Notes: generated by a model from the letters alone, not told the origin. A stretch of 64,000 nucleotides of DNA from Haemonchus contortus (GCA_000469685.2 LS997565.1:39804519-39868518), one strand, 5' to 3'; positions 25,807 through 39,845 are shown, counted from the stretch's first letter. Numbers and translations are program-made.

Positions 25807-28315
25807 CAGTTTCACGCATTTCATTTGCAGTTTTGTTTTGCCTGCAAAGTTTCGGAAGTAACTAAAGAGCATTGCCTTCTATCAAGAGCATAGCACTCCA
25901 CGTAACAGTTCTCTCTGTTCTGGATGTATGAGTTCTGAATGAAATTCCTATACAAGTTTTGATGAGTCAATGCCCATTTGTTTCCCCTACTTCCCCCACG
26001 CCCTTGTAGTCTGCGGCTGTTTTGCCCAATGCTGCATTTTTGTGTTGCTCGGAATTAAACGGGGTGGGCTACCGGGATTAAACAGGTTGGTCTGTAGCCT
26101 GCAGAGGATGATCGTAATAGGGAGGCAGTGTGGAACCTACATGTGGAACTCTCCTCATGACGTCATGAGTTTGTTGACTTGTTGTTTGAAATAATGTGAT
26201 GAGGAACAGACACCAGTACTGCAAGGCAGGGGAGAAGGGAGTACAAAGGTTCCCTCAAGATATATGGTAAGAGAGAGGACGGGAGGGGGGGGGAGGAGTG
26301 GGAGAGGGTTCGAGGGATTTTCATTTCCATTTCTTATAGCTTCGCCTGTTTCATGTGCGTAAGCAGGTGTATCAGGCAGGTTTAATCGCTCATCGTTATA
26401 AATGGTACTAACTGTAAGATCGTACTCGAACTGCTATGAAAGAATCCTCAAAAATCATACTCATCTACAACTCGCCATACTTACCCATTGTGAACCAAGA
26501 TAAACTAGAAGAACTTTTTGTAGCCTCATTTGACTCCAGTAAACGGAAGAATGTTGGAGGCGACTTCTGTGAATGACGTGATATGAGCCCGATCTAGTTA
26601 ATGGTGCCAAATGGAAATGCAACTGGATGATATCTTTATTTTGCAAATAAATTTCCATTTCAATGAGATTTTCTGGCCGAGAGTGACGTTTCGAGAGGGC
26701 GTTTTACTCAGAGCCTCCAGCAAGAAAGGGTCAGACGACCTCATCCTCACAAGTAGAGGTCGTTGGTAGCCGTTGTTGGAACCACTTTCCCGTTTGAATT
26801 TTCACATTGTGCTGTTGCTTTTCACGAATATGCGAGTTCGATAGCAGTTACAACTTGAAATGAAATTATGTAAGACTATTGCATTGTACTGTTGTAGGAG
26901 CACTTCGAACCCCACGTTCTGACAGGGCATGAGTAATCTTCTCGTGATTTTTTTTCCAATAAGGACGTGGACAAACCAGGAGGCATCCATTTTCAATTAC
27001 AATCAGATGGGAATGGTTCACTGTATTATTCTTATGCTCAAAGCTCAAAGCTTCTATGACTTTAAAAAAATCATGGTTCCTAAGGGGTTTCTCTAATTTT
27101 CGTCTTGCTTTAGTGGAACAGAATACCTCTTGCTACTGCTGCTTCCTGGTTGACTCTTCTTGAGGTGAAGGTGTTCTAACGCCAGAAATAAACGGGACCT
27201 TATCAACGGGAAGCTTCTTGCCTCAGTCGCTCCGTTCGATTGTTCCATTGAAAGCTCGTTGTTCAAGTAAGCTGATTAGGATTAGAACGTTGTCTGAAAA
27301 AGGGCCTCAAAAGAGCTCGTTACAGTCAACAAACATTCATCATGATCCCACATAATGTTGTAATGGCTCCTTGAAGTGGGTTATACTGTAGGGGTATACG
27401 AATTACCAGTTATCAGTGACCCATGGAGATGGCGAGGAGAAGCTGGGCTTAGGTAGCGTGAGGGAAAAAGAGCACGGTGCTTGGAAAGCCCAGATACAGT
27501 CTCGAGCCCCCTTCTGGTCCGGAGTTTTGCCCATAACTCGAGAACACTGTGGGACTTCCACGTAGCGTTGTGCGGCGAAATGATAACAATTAATAACCGT
27601 TTTCAATCAAAAGCCGGAAACACCTTTCCTATGTCTAATAAGTTCCGCGTAAAATACTTACAGGACATCAATTTCGTTCAACTCGAAACAAAATTGCACT
27701 CGTAAAAATAGGCACTAAATCACTGCATAATGCAGTTAAACTTCTGAAATCTCATCGACTACTAGAATTGTCGTTCCTATCGCTTGGGAAATTTGATAAA
27801 GTGCTGAAATTTGATAAAGTACTCCTCAACTCTCTATTGGGGAGTGATACTCTATTTGATGGCTTCTTCAACGAACTCTTTGCTATTCTCCTCCGCTGCT
27901 ACAACCCATATTACCTATGTTAGTTGTTGCGAAGTCGCGACCTTTCATGCCTCTTCGAACCTTAGCAGTTCTCGTGTGTGCAATTCCTGAGTGGGCATCA
28001 TCAACTGAGATTACAAATCTCAATCACAGTGCTTTGTCAATTTATACCTCAAGAGTTTCGCATCGAAGGTTGCTGACAATTTGCAGTTTATTTTTTCCAA
28101 CTTTCTTAGGTGAACAACATGAGGTACAATATGATGCGGTAGAACATTTGGTAGACTTTTTTGCCTTTCGGCTTCTGCATGTTTCATGAAAAGATCATCT
28201 ATCGCCAACTAGAAAACAAATGTTTTTGTTATGGTCAAAAATTTTGCAACAAGAGTTGAAGGATAAAAGGGTTGAAGTCCTAGGAGGTTAACCAATCCTG
28301 TCCCAAGGGTGAGCC
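25807..28315. other. gene-poor sequence
   Basis: Only short frames; none can be assigned. A G-rich run lies near 26283-26310. Two short minus-strand frames (26866-27048 and 28020-28208) look protein-like but match nothing I know. Confidence 0.3.
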
Positions 28316-28498
28316 ACCGCATTCGACTTCCATTCAGAATCGTGGTGACGTACTGACCATGAGTGTCCTCCCAGACGAGTCTGGTACCACTTGAATGATC
28401 TCTATGTAATGGGCTGATTGGCCTAGGTGAATATCGATCCCCTGATATGCGCTTAGGATAGCGCGCCCCTTTGCCACTATACCACCTCCGCCCTTTTT
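28316..28498 (-). mobile_element. tRNA-derived SINE, copy 2
   Basis: Minus-strand A-box-like GGTGGTATAGTGGC (28487-28473) and B-box-like GGGGATCGATATTC (28442-28429), then the shared GTGGTACCAGACTCGTCTGG segment and the terminal GAAGTCGAATGCGG. Confidence 0.85.
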
Positions 28499-30025
28499 TA
28501 GAGGTATATTCGAATCTGTTCTTGCTTCAAATGCAATCATAAGCCAATAAACAAATTAATCAGCAAAAAGTTGGAGATCATAGAGGAAAAGGGACTTATG
28601 ACTGAACCGATCCTTTGCTTGTGGAGTGTATATAGTGTGTGACTATTGAGAAAGTACTCTCAAGGAAGGGAGGAAAGTGGGATTTGGCACGACATCGAAT
28701 AAATTGTGACCTTTGAAACAGTCCCCTTCACTCCTCCTCTCGACTCGAATCGCCACAAACTACTCGAGTCGAGCTTTTCCTTTTTCCCTCCCATTACCCA
28801 GTTTCTTTGTTATAGCAGCTGGGCTTCATGGGAGGTAAATCAAGAAACCCTTTTAATTCACGAGTAATTGACCATTCAGGTCTTCTTCAAGTATGCCTCC
28901 ACCCAAGTGTCCGTGCCTGCTCTCCTAAAATTACATAACATTTTCAGAACTGGTCAAGCAAATTCATATTCGCCAACGGGTAATCCTTTCCTAGGATAAC
29001 ATAAGTTGCTACCAGTGAAACTAGCTGTTTCCTTGATTGATAGAAGTCATTTAACCTTGTGTCCCACAGGATTCATCTTCTCAAAGCTTCAAGCCATTCC
29101 TAGTTTTGACTCAATGCTGTACCAAATCTTTCAGTCCTTCTCGTCCTCTTTCATTTCTAGAACTCCATTTGAATTGATGCTTGCGCATCGTCAAGCAAGT
29201 GGGAGCTGATACTCTCCATATGATCGGCTCCTTCTTCTTCAAAAGCGGCTGAACAATGCGTTTCCTGTGTGTCTCTAGGTGACGTTCCCCGCAGAATAAC
29301 GAATGCTTTACATTCACAGATGCGTGCTCAAACGTTTTCTCTATGTGGGACTGGTTATTGGGCTATTTTATTTCTATATAGCATGCATGACACGTTCAAA
29401 TTATCAGGTACTGACCAGCCTTCTACTCTTTCTGGCTTAGATTCTATAACCATGCATTAAGCGAAGCTGAAAAGGCGGAGCAAAGCTTAGACGAACACAT
29501 CGCAGAAGAGAAAAAATCAGTTTAAGCATTCATATCCATTTGTTATTCCGCTCAACCCTCCCTATGCTTATAAGCTAAGAAATTTGCCTTCTACTCCTAT
29601 AGGACAAGAGGCCCTCATCACCACGCATAGCTGCTAATGGATATTACAAATCTAAGCGGTGTTGCTTTCATGATAGCCTTAATGACAGCCCACGAACTAT
29701 CGGGTTACAGCGAGGTTAAGAGCACTTTAAACGTCTGTGTATGACCTTGTCGGAAGTTCTGTCCATTTTCTGCAGGACTGTCCATTTTTTCATGGCTCAT
29801 TGTCAGGTCACAACTTCGGAGTGAATGATCTTCTTCTTCCATCTTCTTACCCCTAGTGTCAACGCTGTGCCCTCGCAGAATCAGCTGCTCTTTTTAGACG
29901 TCTCCACTTCCTTCTAACTATGACTTTTCTGCCATGACTTCAGTATCGACGGGGTCCATCCTGGTCTCAAATAACTTCGCACTTACAGTCATTATGTGCA
30001 ATAGGTTAAATGGTGGCAGAAGGCT
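28499..30025. other. gene-poor sequence
   Basis: No recognisable gene; short frames only. Confidence 0.3.
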
Positions 30026-30270
30026 TTAGCCATTGACGACCGCTTGGCCCACCGGCGGGCCACACCATATCGTGCTCCTGTAGTTTTTATATTATTAATA
30101 AAGCGTACTTATAATTTTTTTCATGTTTACAAGTATCAGCTAAGCTCACAACCTTCTAGAGAATCTTGAGGCATCGTGGCCCAAAAATAATTCATTTCCA
30201 ACTACAGTTATAAGAGAAATCCAAAGTTAATAAAAGGACAATGTAAAAGGTGCGGTCGCCAATGGGTTAA
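30026..30270. mobile_element. TTAA-type MITE (piggyBac-like), copy 1
   Basis: The right end reads GCGGTCGCCAATGGG|TTAA. The left end is a decayed TTAG|CCATTGACGACCGC. The ends are inverted copies and match the better preserved copy at 35845-35949. Interior of about 200 bp is non-coding. Confidence 0.7.
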
Positions 30271-30914
30271 ATACTCGCTAAAGGTGCATCACTGCTCGTG
30301 CTTCTTCAGTATTATCTTCCGGCCGCAGCTCTTCAGTAGTGGAACTTGCTAGTTCACTTCCCCAGTATGAAGGACACGTATTGCTTACTCTGAAACTTTT
30401 TTCTTTGCTTCTGATGGGCTTGTAGCGGATGTTCGAGTTAAATAAATGTTTTCTCAATGGTCTGGTGATCCGAGATAGTAATGATGGTCAATTGTTACGA
30501 GGAATCTTATCCTTCATGAAAATAGAAAGAGCATTTCTATTGGTCCTTTTGGCTTTTCTAAAGAAGGTGTCGGGTGCACTCGCAGAAAATGCCGCAAAAG
30601 ACTTTCACGGGAACTGGGAGCACGCTTCATCTTTCTGACAAATCCTCTAATTTCCCTTGGTTATTTGAAGACTATTCTCATTGCAAACTTTGCTGCTGAA
30701 TGAAGCTTGCTTTCTTAGCGAGTAATCTTTAGCACATATAAAAATGTTCCCGTCAATCCATCTACAGTGATTCATTCGAATTTTTTTCAGCTATTGTTTC
30801 GGTTGTCCTCTTGATATGAGCTTAGATTGTCGGCTAAGTAGAACTGTTCCAGTGAAGACATTTTTCATCTTGGTCTGGACCCAGTCTGGTATTCACTGAC
30901 AATGATTTCTCCAG
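30271..30914. other. gene-poor sequence
   Basis: A 69-codon frame at 30429-30638 is not recognised; otherwise nothing. Confidence 0.3.
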
Positions 30915-31138
30915 GACGTGCCCCGCATTCGACTACCACAGGACAGTATGTGGCACGGTACAATGGCTCGTTGTGGTCAGCTGATGCTAGAGTCGACGAC
31001 TTTACCCTCCCAGAGCCAAGGTACAAACTAACCGACTTCGGAGGGATGAAAGGCTTGGTTTGGGTGGGCTGGAAGAGAGTCGAATTGCGCACCATGCGTC
31101 TGTGAGTACGCTTCTTGCCACTACACCACATCCGCTCA
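30915..31138 (-). mobile_element. tRNA-derived SINE, copy 3
   Basis: Minus-strand GATGTGGTGTAGTGGC (A box, near 31130-31117), decayed B box near 31090-31075, then the family body and terminal GTCGAATGCGGGGC. Confidence 0.8.
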
Positions 31139-33845
31139 CTTTGAAAGTCCTGCAGACTGAGATCACTTAACAAGACGTCCGAAATGTCTACAAATTTCCC
31201 TAATGGTAAGCTTTCGCCGCTGCATAGTACCCTTGCTACCGATAAATATTATTGTGAATCTGAGAGTCATTTCCTGACATAGTGACATACATCCTGTCCT
31301 CGTTATTTGACATATCCCCTTCAAATTTCCTACAAGATATATGATTTACGTGAATCTGTTTCTAATAGCACGTATCCTGTTCGTCGTCAAGTCATCAAAG
31401 GACATGCACATGGAAAATGGCTTTCTTCAACCAGATGAAGCGGAAGATGGGACTATCAATATTATTCCTTTCTCGAATCAGATGAAAGGGACGGACGCAT
31501 GAGATTTTGACGATGACCTTACCTTTTGTACCACGCAAACTGGAATACTTGACCTCGGGTTCTCGGGAATGTATCGCTCTAAATGATGAAAAAATGACAA
31601 CTCGGAAAGGCGTCTCCTTTAGGAAGAAATCGATCAAACAGTAGATCCCCTCTAGGCGCTGATAGTTATATTTTTTCAGCATTTTCGAAAAACTCTGGGG
31701 CCATTCTCCGTTGGACAGAAGAGTCAGTTCGAAGTAATGATTAGAAGCGAATGAAGTCTACTGTTTAGCGGCGATAGGCAAAATGCTCCCCGATTTCCAG
31801 GAAATGTTAACAGCGTAGTTCCAGATCCTCCAGATTATTTATGAAGACAGTCCGGGGAACAAGCATGTTCATAACAACCTGCAAGATTGGATACTTTCGT
31901 AGGACTAGAACAGTAGATTTACTTCTGCAGGTTGTGGCAGCTGCCATGGCCGTGCATCCTTCGAACTATCTTCCCAACTTTGGACAAGGGTCGAGTACAC
32001 GGCGCGTCCCATAGTGGTAATTAGATCCCTTTTACTGTTTGAACCAGAGCCAGATATTATCGGGAGATTGCTCGCTATAAGTTTGCTGCAAATATTCTTT
32101 TGGTCGAGTGAGCTGAAGCTGCAATATTAGGAGGAAACATGCCGGAAGTCACCTAAAACAACTGTCCCTGCACACCAACAGGAACGAGAATCGTCAACTT
32201 ATTTGGTGAAGAGTGCTGAGTGAGTGCTATTGGTATCATATTGAGATAGGTCTGTAGTAATACTGTAGTACACTACCCATACGACTCTATCGCTTTCCTT
32301 CTTATGCGATTACTATCGTTTTTTCTTTAATAAGCAGCCAATAGCAGCTCAATGTGCATCCGCAGCCAATGGTGGGTATGGGTCGGCAGCATACTTGTTT
32401 ATCCAGGGGCGAAGCATTAGCGGAATTTCCGAGTCACTTCTTGCAGACAAGGAAGTGGAATATGGTTTTCGATTGGATTTGGAAGGGCCGCCGCTGATTC
32501 CAATCCTTATCACTTGTTTTTGGACACGATTTGCTGTTTTTATGCTTGATTTTTACTGCGTCTTTCTTTCTTTTTAGGTTATTGCAACCATAATAGGCGA
32601 AAACAGTAAACACGACTGTTTACTGCTTAGGTACTAGTTTTTGGGATCTGGAATTTCTATATTCTACTAGGCTCCAGATGGAGACAAAAAACTTTCCTTT
32701 CCTCGTCGGATCCTCTATGTCGATGGTAATTGAGAGTGCAACCGATCTTTGACCGTAAGGAACACCCTGAAGTTAGCTTTTCCTACTCCACCAACTCCAG
32801 CCCATGATTTCTTCATTGCTTAGAAGATCTGAGAATGGGATGCTCACCAATGCTGGGGCATCCTTACTTCCGTTTCCTTCCGTTTCCGACTTGTCTTAGC
32901 AGGACATTCTCAGTGAAGGAAGAACTTTTCCGGTGTTCATAATGAGGAATTTCTTCAGAGTGCATGTTCTACGTAGAGCATAGCACGTAGAAGTCTCTCT
33001 CTCTTCGATTCAGCCATGTTTCCTAATATCTAAGGCTTCCAGCAATCAACACTGGGAGCATTTTTCACGGAAGACTGATAGAGTTTCGAATTTTGATAAT
33101 CAGCTGATTCCATTTTTCACAATATTGCAATGTTTTCATCCTTCTCATCCCATCTCAGCTTCCCAGAATGCCTCATAATTTCAGCAACCATATTTGAGCA
33201 CTCCAATGACATATTTGAGAGCAGAATCTACTTTGCAAGAAACGTTATTTGGCTGACGAGTATGTGCTTCACTTCGACATCCCTTTAGCCACCTCAGCTC
33301 CTTCAATTCTCCTAAAGAATTTCGATTTCTCTCTTTGCTTTTACTTACCTGCTCTTTCTAATACTGAGTCGAATTTGCTAGTTGTATGCAGGTCTCAAGG
33401 CCAACCTTTCATGATTCCCTATCATATTAACCCTCGATCCCAACTTGGCTGAATACATGGAAGCCTTACAAGGACACACTCCAGTGCCTTATGATAGGAA
33501 CTCAAAGGGCTCCCTGTTTCCCACTCCACTTCCTGGAGCTTTGTGCGTGATTGAAAAGAGCTTAGTAAATCTCAACCTCACGCAAACAAGTCAAAGTAAA
33601 AAGCAAAATTAGAAGGCTCGATGATTTATCACGTCGTTCCGCAGTCACAATGTCGTCGTGTTTGCCTTTCTATGTCGCTATTAATGCATGTTTTTGTTCT
33701 AATAATCTCTTTGTTGATTCCATATGCCAACCATAAAAAAGGAAAGATTTGCGTAATCATAACAATTTCTATGTTCTACACGTATTTTAGGTCAGTTCAA
33801 TAAGGTAAAATAAAACCTTCCGAGCTGATCAATCATCTTAAGGAG
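31139..33845. other. gene-poor sequence
   Basis: No recognisable gene. A 9-bp-arm hairpin (CAGTAAACA/TGTTTACTG) lies at 32606-32628. Confidence 0.3.
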
Positions 33846-33895
33846 TGCGCCCTGCATTTGACCCTGATTCAGAATCAACGAATTTAGAATGAATA
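33846..33895 (-). mobile_element. SINE 3'-end fragment
   Basis: CCTGCATTTGACCCTGATTC followed by AGAATC matches the terminal segment of the SINE family seen at 36005 and 28316. The tRNA-like head is absent. Confidence 0.5.
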
Positions 33896-35800
33896 TTTTC
33901 AATATATTGTACTATACAATGAACCTGCCGACCTACATACGATTACTTTCTTTTTCTAGATTAGCCTGTTACAAATCAACGGGCCTGAAAAAATGGACCT
34001 GTTCCTCCTAGTGTTTGACCCTTACGGGACCTCATGTGAAGGGCATGCATGCACACCCTATAAATCATTTACCTAAACCTACACTCAAAGTTCAAAGTTG
34101 AGCGAATTCTTCGGCTAACGTCAATAGGTTCACATTTTCATCATTTTCCCCCATTTGTTTGGAAACAGCTTTTGTCTGTCCAGTAGATCGATTGAGAGAT
34201 GGCAGAACACTTGGTTATTGACAAGAGGTTTCTTTCTATTAGCCAAGTCTGCTTGATGGATTCCATTTATCGCCAAAGGCAGTCGTTTTTGGTTGTCAAC
34301 AACCGAATAATGGATTTTCGACCTTGTTTTATTGTTTTCGAAATGGGTCTAGATCTACGGAGTAGAGAGAAGCTATTTATGTTTTCAGCGTAAACGTGAT
34401 AGGTTACTACCGAAAATAACAATCCTTCTGAGAGAGTTTTGAAGTTGAGATCTAGGCTTGATCTATTTATGTCATCATAACCTGGTTTAGTTGAATCGGC
34501 CTAATTCAACCGTTTTGCGGAAGTATGATTTAATAGGCATATAGAACTTTCTATTGCCATTGCATAGCGAATATCAATAGAAGTTGCTTTTTTTTTCCGT
34601 CATTCACACAGTACCCGTCTAAGTATCCAATTCAATTATTCTACATATTGATGCTTTTTTCTCGTATTGTACTCTTAAAATTCCACTATTCCTAACCCGT
34701 CGCCTAAGAGTCGCACATCGCCCGGTAGCTTCAAGCCACATTTTTAATCATTTCTATAAAAATAGGCCAGTCAAGAAGGCTAAAGTCAGTGATGTCGCTG
34801 ATCCTGACCGACTGATCATCCAACTCGAAACATCGTCTCGTCTCTGCTTACCAATTAAAGACTAACCCCTCTTTGTGTGGACACAGAGACGCAGTTTGCA
34901 ATAAAAATTGGTCCGGCTATTTCTCCGCAAGATGAAGTTATAACCTCCAATGAAAGCACAGGGGACGCTGTCGGGTCAAAAAAGGTCCTAGACAGGGCGT
35001 AACAAGAACTTCATGAAATTGGCTTATTGTTAGCTAAAATACACACTCTAAGGCAGACGAGCTCTGAGGCCGTCTTACGATTGTAGAGAGTGCACCGTTC
35101 TGACCGCGAACTACGCCTTGCGCGCAAGCAGCTCATTGTAACAAGCTGTACGCAATGACACACATATTTGGAAAGCTCGTCCAAGACCCTTTCTACGCAG
35201 TTTTTGTCATCACATTCTCGTCCAACCTTTGATTTGAGTTCTTTTTCGAACTCTTATGTTTTTCTGATACGCCATTTTCGTGTTTTCCTCCCCATCTTTG
35301 CAGAATTGTGCACTCCATTATTCGTCTAAAAATAGACGCTCGAGAATCATCGTGAACAGTGCCTTTAAATCTGTGCATGGATAGAAAATGGATCAATCTT
35401 CGATTACTAACATTCCTGCGAAAATTCCTCGGGTGAGAGATCTACGGCTCAGAGTAATCTGAGAGAGCTTGCGATTTATCTCTTCGAGTTGTAATTTGTT
35501 TTCGTCAATGCTTGTTCGCATTCACACGGGTCTTTGTGATTCTTCTTGAGCGAATCCTCACTCCGTACCCTTTAACCCAATTTCCAAGTCCGTCTAGTGG
35601 CAAGTGTCAGCTTTGAGCATTTTTGTGAAGGGCGCGAAAAATCTTCCAGGTTCCAAAAAAAATGGCACTAGTTAACTTAAGAAATCCCCTTTGGGGACAT
35701 CATCGCTGTAAACTTATCTCCGCTTTCTTCTTGAAACCTGCTGAATAATAAAGGATATAATAGCTATTTTGAGTAACTCGATGTGTTCTGGAGCATGAAC
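33896..35800. other. gene-poor sequence
   Basis: No gene supported; short frames only. Confidence 0.3.
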
Positions 35801-35852
35801 CCCTTAGTTCTTTAACGCATGAACAACATGAACCCCTCTGTTCTTTAACCCA
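35796..35852 (+). repeat. short direct duplication
   Basis: ATGAACCCCTTAGTTCTTTAAC is followed about 33 bp later by ATGAACCCCTCTGTTCTTTAAC. The second copy supplies the TTAA of the adjacent MITE. Confidence 0.7.
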
Positions 35853-35949
35853 TTGGCGACCGCGCCTTTTATACTGTACTTACATCAACTTTTAATTTCT
35901 CTTATAACTGTAGAGTAACCAGCGGGCCACGCGGTCATCAAAGGGTTAA
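35845..35949. mobile_element. TTAA-type MITE (piggyBac-like), copy 2
   Basis: TTAA|CCCATTGGCGACCGCG at the left and GCGGTCATCAAAGGG|TTAA at the right: TTAA duplications (35845-35848, 35946-35949) with CCC/GGG termini and imperfect inverted repeats of about 15 bp. The element body is 97 bp. TTAA plus CCC ends is the piggyBac hallmark; the family assignment is inference because no transposase is present. Confidence 0.8.
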
Positions 35950-36000
35950 AAGGATATAAGAATAAAGCCTTCAGGCGTTGATCAATCTCGTCTGATAGAT

Positions 36001-36243
36001 GAACCCCTGCATTCGGCCTTCGATCAGAATCGTCGTTGCGTATTGAATGCGTATGTGACCTGTACAGTAACTTGCGGTAGTCAGCTGATATAGAAGTCAC
36101 TGCTTTTATTCTTCCTTATGAGTCTGGTACCACTCAACTGACCCTATGAGGATGGAAGACTTGGTTGGCCTGGACGAATTCCCTGGATTCAAACCCGTGA
36201 CCACGCAAATGATAGAGCGTCATTTGTAAGTACACAACCCCCA
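36001..36243 (-). mobile_element. tRNA-derived SINE, copy 4
   Basis: Minus-strand B-box-like GGGTTTGAATCC (near 36198-36186), the GTGGTACCAGACTCAT body segment and the terminal CGAATGCAGGGG. The A box is decayed. Confidence 0.75.
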
Positions 36244-39200
36244 CCCTGCTTTCTATTCTACAGGAACTTCCACTACCATCCAAAACCTTCAATTAAAATA
36301 TAGGTGATTTTCTATTATCATACAACGTCGTGCCCTGTGAGTCAGCGTCAATTTTCATTGACAACTCCCAATTCCACGAATAGTTAGTTATATGTCGGAG
36401 GTCTCAAGTTTCATTCCACTTTCCGCAATGTGTTTGTATTTGACTGCGACGCCCCTTTTTATGTTTTGTGTACATTTCATTGTTTGTCTTTTATCGTTTT
36501 GTTTCTTCAGCCAGACGGCAACGCGCACTTTAGGAAAAAGGGGCTTAATATTCATTTCAAACTCACAACTTCAGTCAATTATGTAAACAATAGGAACCGC
36601 AAGAATATTCACACAGCGGCTGTAGGGAAACGAAAACGAAAGACTCGACAAAGTCTTCCTTTTCCGTTCCTGCGTCATAGCCATTTGTACTGACCCCTTA
36701 TAGTCGGTAGAGTTGATGAACATAGCGAGGATTAAACCTCGAACACAATACTGAACGCTCACTCGATTTTCTTAATTCCCTTTTCTTCTTACGGCTACTT
36801 CTTTCTACAGTGGAGGATCGATCCTCGGCGTCCCATTCTCCTCTTGTATTATATTTTTTCTTGTATGTATGTGTCTTCTATAACTTCTATAATAGAAAGG
36901 TTTACGTGGAAGTCTTCCTATTGAAGCGTTCAGATTGAAGTAAGTTCTTTCGACTAACTTCGACGGCATTTTGAAGCGCAGAGGCCAAGATACGTAAAAC
37001 ATATAGAATAGTTTCTCAGCATCACACCAAACTGCATGAAAAACCAAAGGAATGAGTGGACTTCGCAAATTCTATCTGTTGCCACCCTCAAATGGGTCCG
37101 TTCATGAAGGCAGTTTCCTTCAACGTTCTCTAGAACTGGGGTAAGGACGATGAGCGGCTTAGGCAGGTGCTCCGAAGCATTATGGTCAAGGACACTTCAA
37201 AAATAACAGAAGAACGCTTATGGCTGCTCACTCATTTACTTCTTGGGTTTCGGAACTAAGTTCGACCCAATCTAGGCAATCATGGGGAAATCGGTTCCAT
37301 AGGATGAATGGAGCAACGCCTCCAGGGTTACTTCATGTCTATAGGGGTTCCTGCGAATGGAAACTTAGACCCTAGTCTTGAACGTTCTTCACTCCCATGC
37401 TGGTCCATCTGCTTCTACTGTATGTTCAACCACTGAGTTGGCATACAATCAGAGGGACGACTAAAATCGTCCGCTGTCCTCTTTTCCGGAAGGTCAGGCT
37501 TCGAAAATTAGTTACATGGAGGGGGGGGGGGCTCCGTCCCAACTCATTACAGTACACGTATATGAGTGCTGTAACGCTCAACTGCCTCAATACATCCTTG
37601 TGGTCATATCGTATATACACATTTCGCTCTCAGAAGAGAGGTGGGAGTCTCAGCGTTTATCTTAATAAGAGTGGAACGAACCTGAAAAGGTCTCATCACA
37701 CCCCTTCAAGGCGTACTTTTTCTGTCCTTTACCGTCATTCAATCCATTTTGATTGCCGAGATGTCCACTGCTATTTTTTTGCTGTGGCACCAATCAAGTT
37801 TCCGTGCAGGCAGTTAGATGAATCTGAGCAGGCAGAAAGGTTTCTGATGGAGACAACGGATGCACTGCATAGTAACAATGGAGAAGCTAGATTGAAACAA
37901 TATACGGTTAGTATACGGTTTCAAAGCCGAGTTACTCGTCAGATCTGAAAATGGCTTTTCACCTTCGGACTGTTCACCAATGCTAGTATTTATCGCCTGC
38001 ATTTTTCCGCTGAAATTTAGCATACAAGGTAGCAGTAATCTTTGCCGGCTATGCTAGGGTGATCTCCGTGCTGAAAAGGTTTCTCGAAATAGTGTTTGCG
38101 CAGATAGAGTTTCTGATGTCGTGAATGCTGCACACGGTGTGTCTCCTGTAGGCGGCTCCCAAGGATACATTAAAAAAGACGTCTCAGGAAACTATACGGC
38201 ACGGAGAAAACTGTTGGAATATCTCTTCCGACCAGCACCATTCTGCGCGATATGCACTTCCTGAAGATCAGTGGTTGGCTCCAAGGGGTAGGTATTTTAG
38301 AATGATTTTGGAGGCCGCTCCGCATCAGGGCGTACGAGGACCGAGATTATATCGAAAACCGAAACTGTGCCTCTGAACCTTTGTTGTACTTAACCCCATA
38401 GATTCAGTCATTGAGGCTTATTTTCTTGCGGTACCTATGAACATACGTCAGCAGCTATTTACAGAATTGTTTCCATGTGTAGGTAGTCATTAGTGAATCT
38501 ACTCTTTGGAAGGTAAGCCGATTTTCTTGTGACCTCTTTGCTTTTGTTTTCATCTTATTATTCAAAATATTCCTTTGTTACGTACCCCTTGTTGTTATTC
38601 TGAATGACTTCCGCGGGACTCGTTTCACATGTTGTCATGCCTCGAGTCTCACTGATGCTCTGAAGACGACAATTATTGCCCGAATGTCAGTCGATAAAGC
38701 TCTTCCGATTTCGAGAGACACAACAAGTGAGACATCCTCAGACTGGCATACTTTTTGATCCGATCCTTTGTGGGATTTTTTTCTCGTCCTGAATCTGATC
38801 AGAAGCAGCAGTCTATTCGATGGGTTGGACAGACCTCTGGGTATGTCCTGGGTACCTGAGTGTCCTTAGTCCTTATACCTACACACGATTGTTGTACTAA
38901 CAAACTCAATCTGAGTGAAGAACCTAATGACCTTTGGGGTCTTCAATGGATAGTGTTGGGTTTTGACCAAAGAGTTGAAGAATTCGACTTGGGTAAAGCT
39001 GGACTAGCAACGGGATGCTGTAAAGGATCCAAGCCTGGAGGCATCCTTATAGAGTCAAGTGTTATGTACATTTAAAAAATTGATGTTTTGAATTTTCTCA
39101 ACCAACCTAGATCCTCCTTTGCTTCAATGCAAAGTGATCTTCTCAACTTCTTCAAGTATACATTTTATATACATAGTTGGCAAAGTTCCCTTAATCCAGC

Positions 39201-39335
39201 GATTAACGTTCGATTCAAAAAATACCCTGGTATTCAATGACAATGACAAAATTTCTACCCTTGAAATAGACAAAAATTTTACTTGTCGAAGGGTAAGTTG
39301 CACGAATCCCGAAAGAAGAGCATAACCCCGAAATG
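36244..39335. other. gene-poor sequence
   Basis: A 183-codon plus-strand frame at 37397-37948 contains a poly-G run and no recognisable domain; I do not accept it as a gene. Otherwise short frames. Confidence 0.3.
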
Positions 39336-39379
39336 AGCCCTCAATGCGGAATGAGAACTCTCATTCTGTATTGAGGGCT
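39336..39379. repeat. hairpin with 21-bp arms and 2-nt loop
   Basis: AGCCCTCAATGCGGAATGAG(A) at 39336-39356 pairs with 39359-39379, with two mismatches. A miniature palindrome of unknown origin. Confidence 0.75.
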
Positions 39380-39845
39380 GTCGTCATGAACTGCTTTGCA
39401 ACGGTTGCACCGCGATTCATCAAATCCTCCTCGAACAACACACCTCTATCACGATGCATCCATGCATTTCTTATTTTCACACAAAAATACCTTTTTTTTA
39501 CGGAAACATACATTCAACAAGAGGGCACGCTGCCGAAGTGCTTCAGTATGAATATCAAGGCACCCTCTTCCTATCTTGAATGTTGATCTGGCCTGGCTTT
39601 GATTGTTAAACTGGTTTTTCTACAGGATTCCGCTAAAATTGTCAGTTATTTTGAATGAGGTATTCAATCGACGGGTGCGTTTGGCTACAGAGTTCTTCTA
39701 TGGTATCGCACTCTTTTTGATAATTTATGTTTTACTCTTTACGCTCAGGCCTACCAATCCACCTTCGTAACTATTATAAATAATGAAGGAAACGTTGTCA
39801 GTGTTAGACAATCTTGTTTTTTTTGGAATGCCCCATCCCCTTTTT

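Noticed and set aside
37397..37948. 183-codon open frame, plus strand
   Set aside because: Contains a poly-G run and no recognisable domain, and lacks supporting splice sites. Likely chance.
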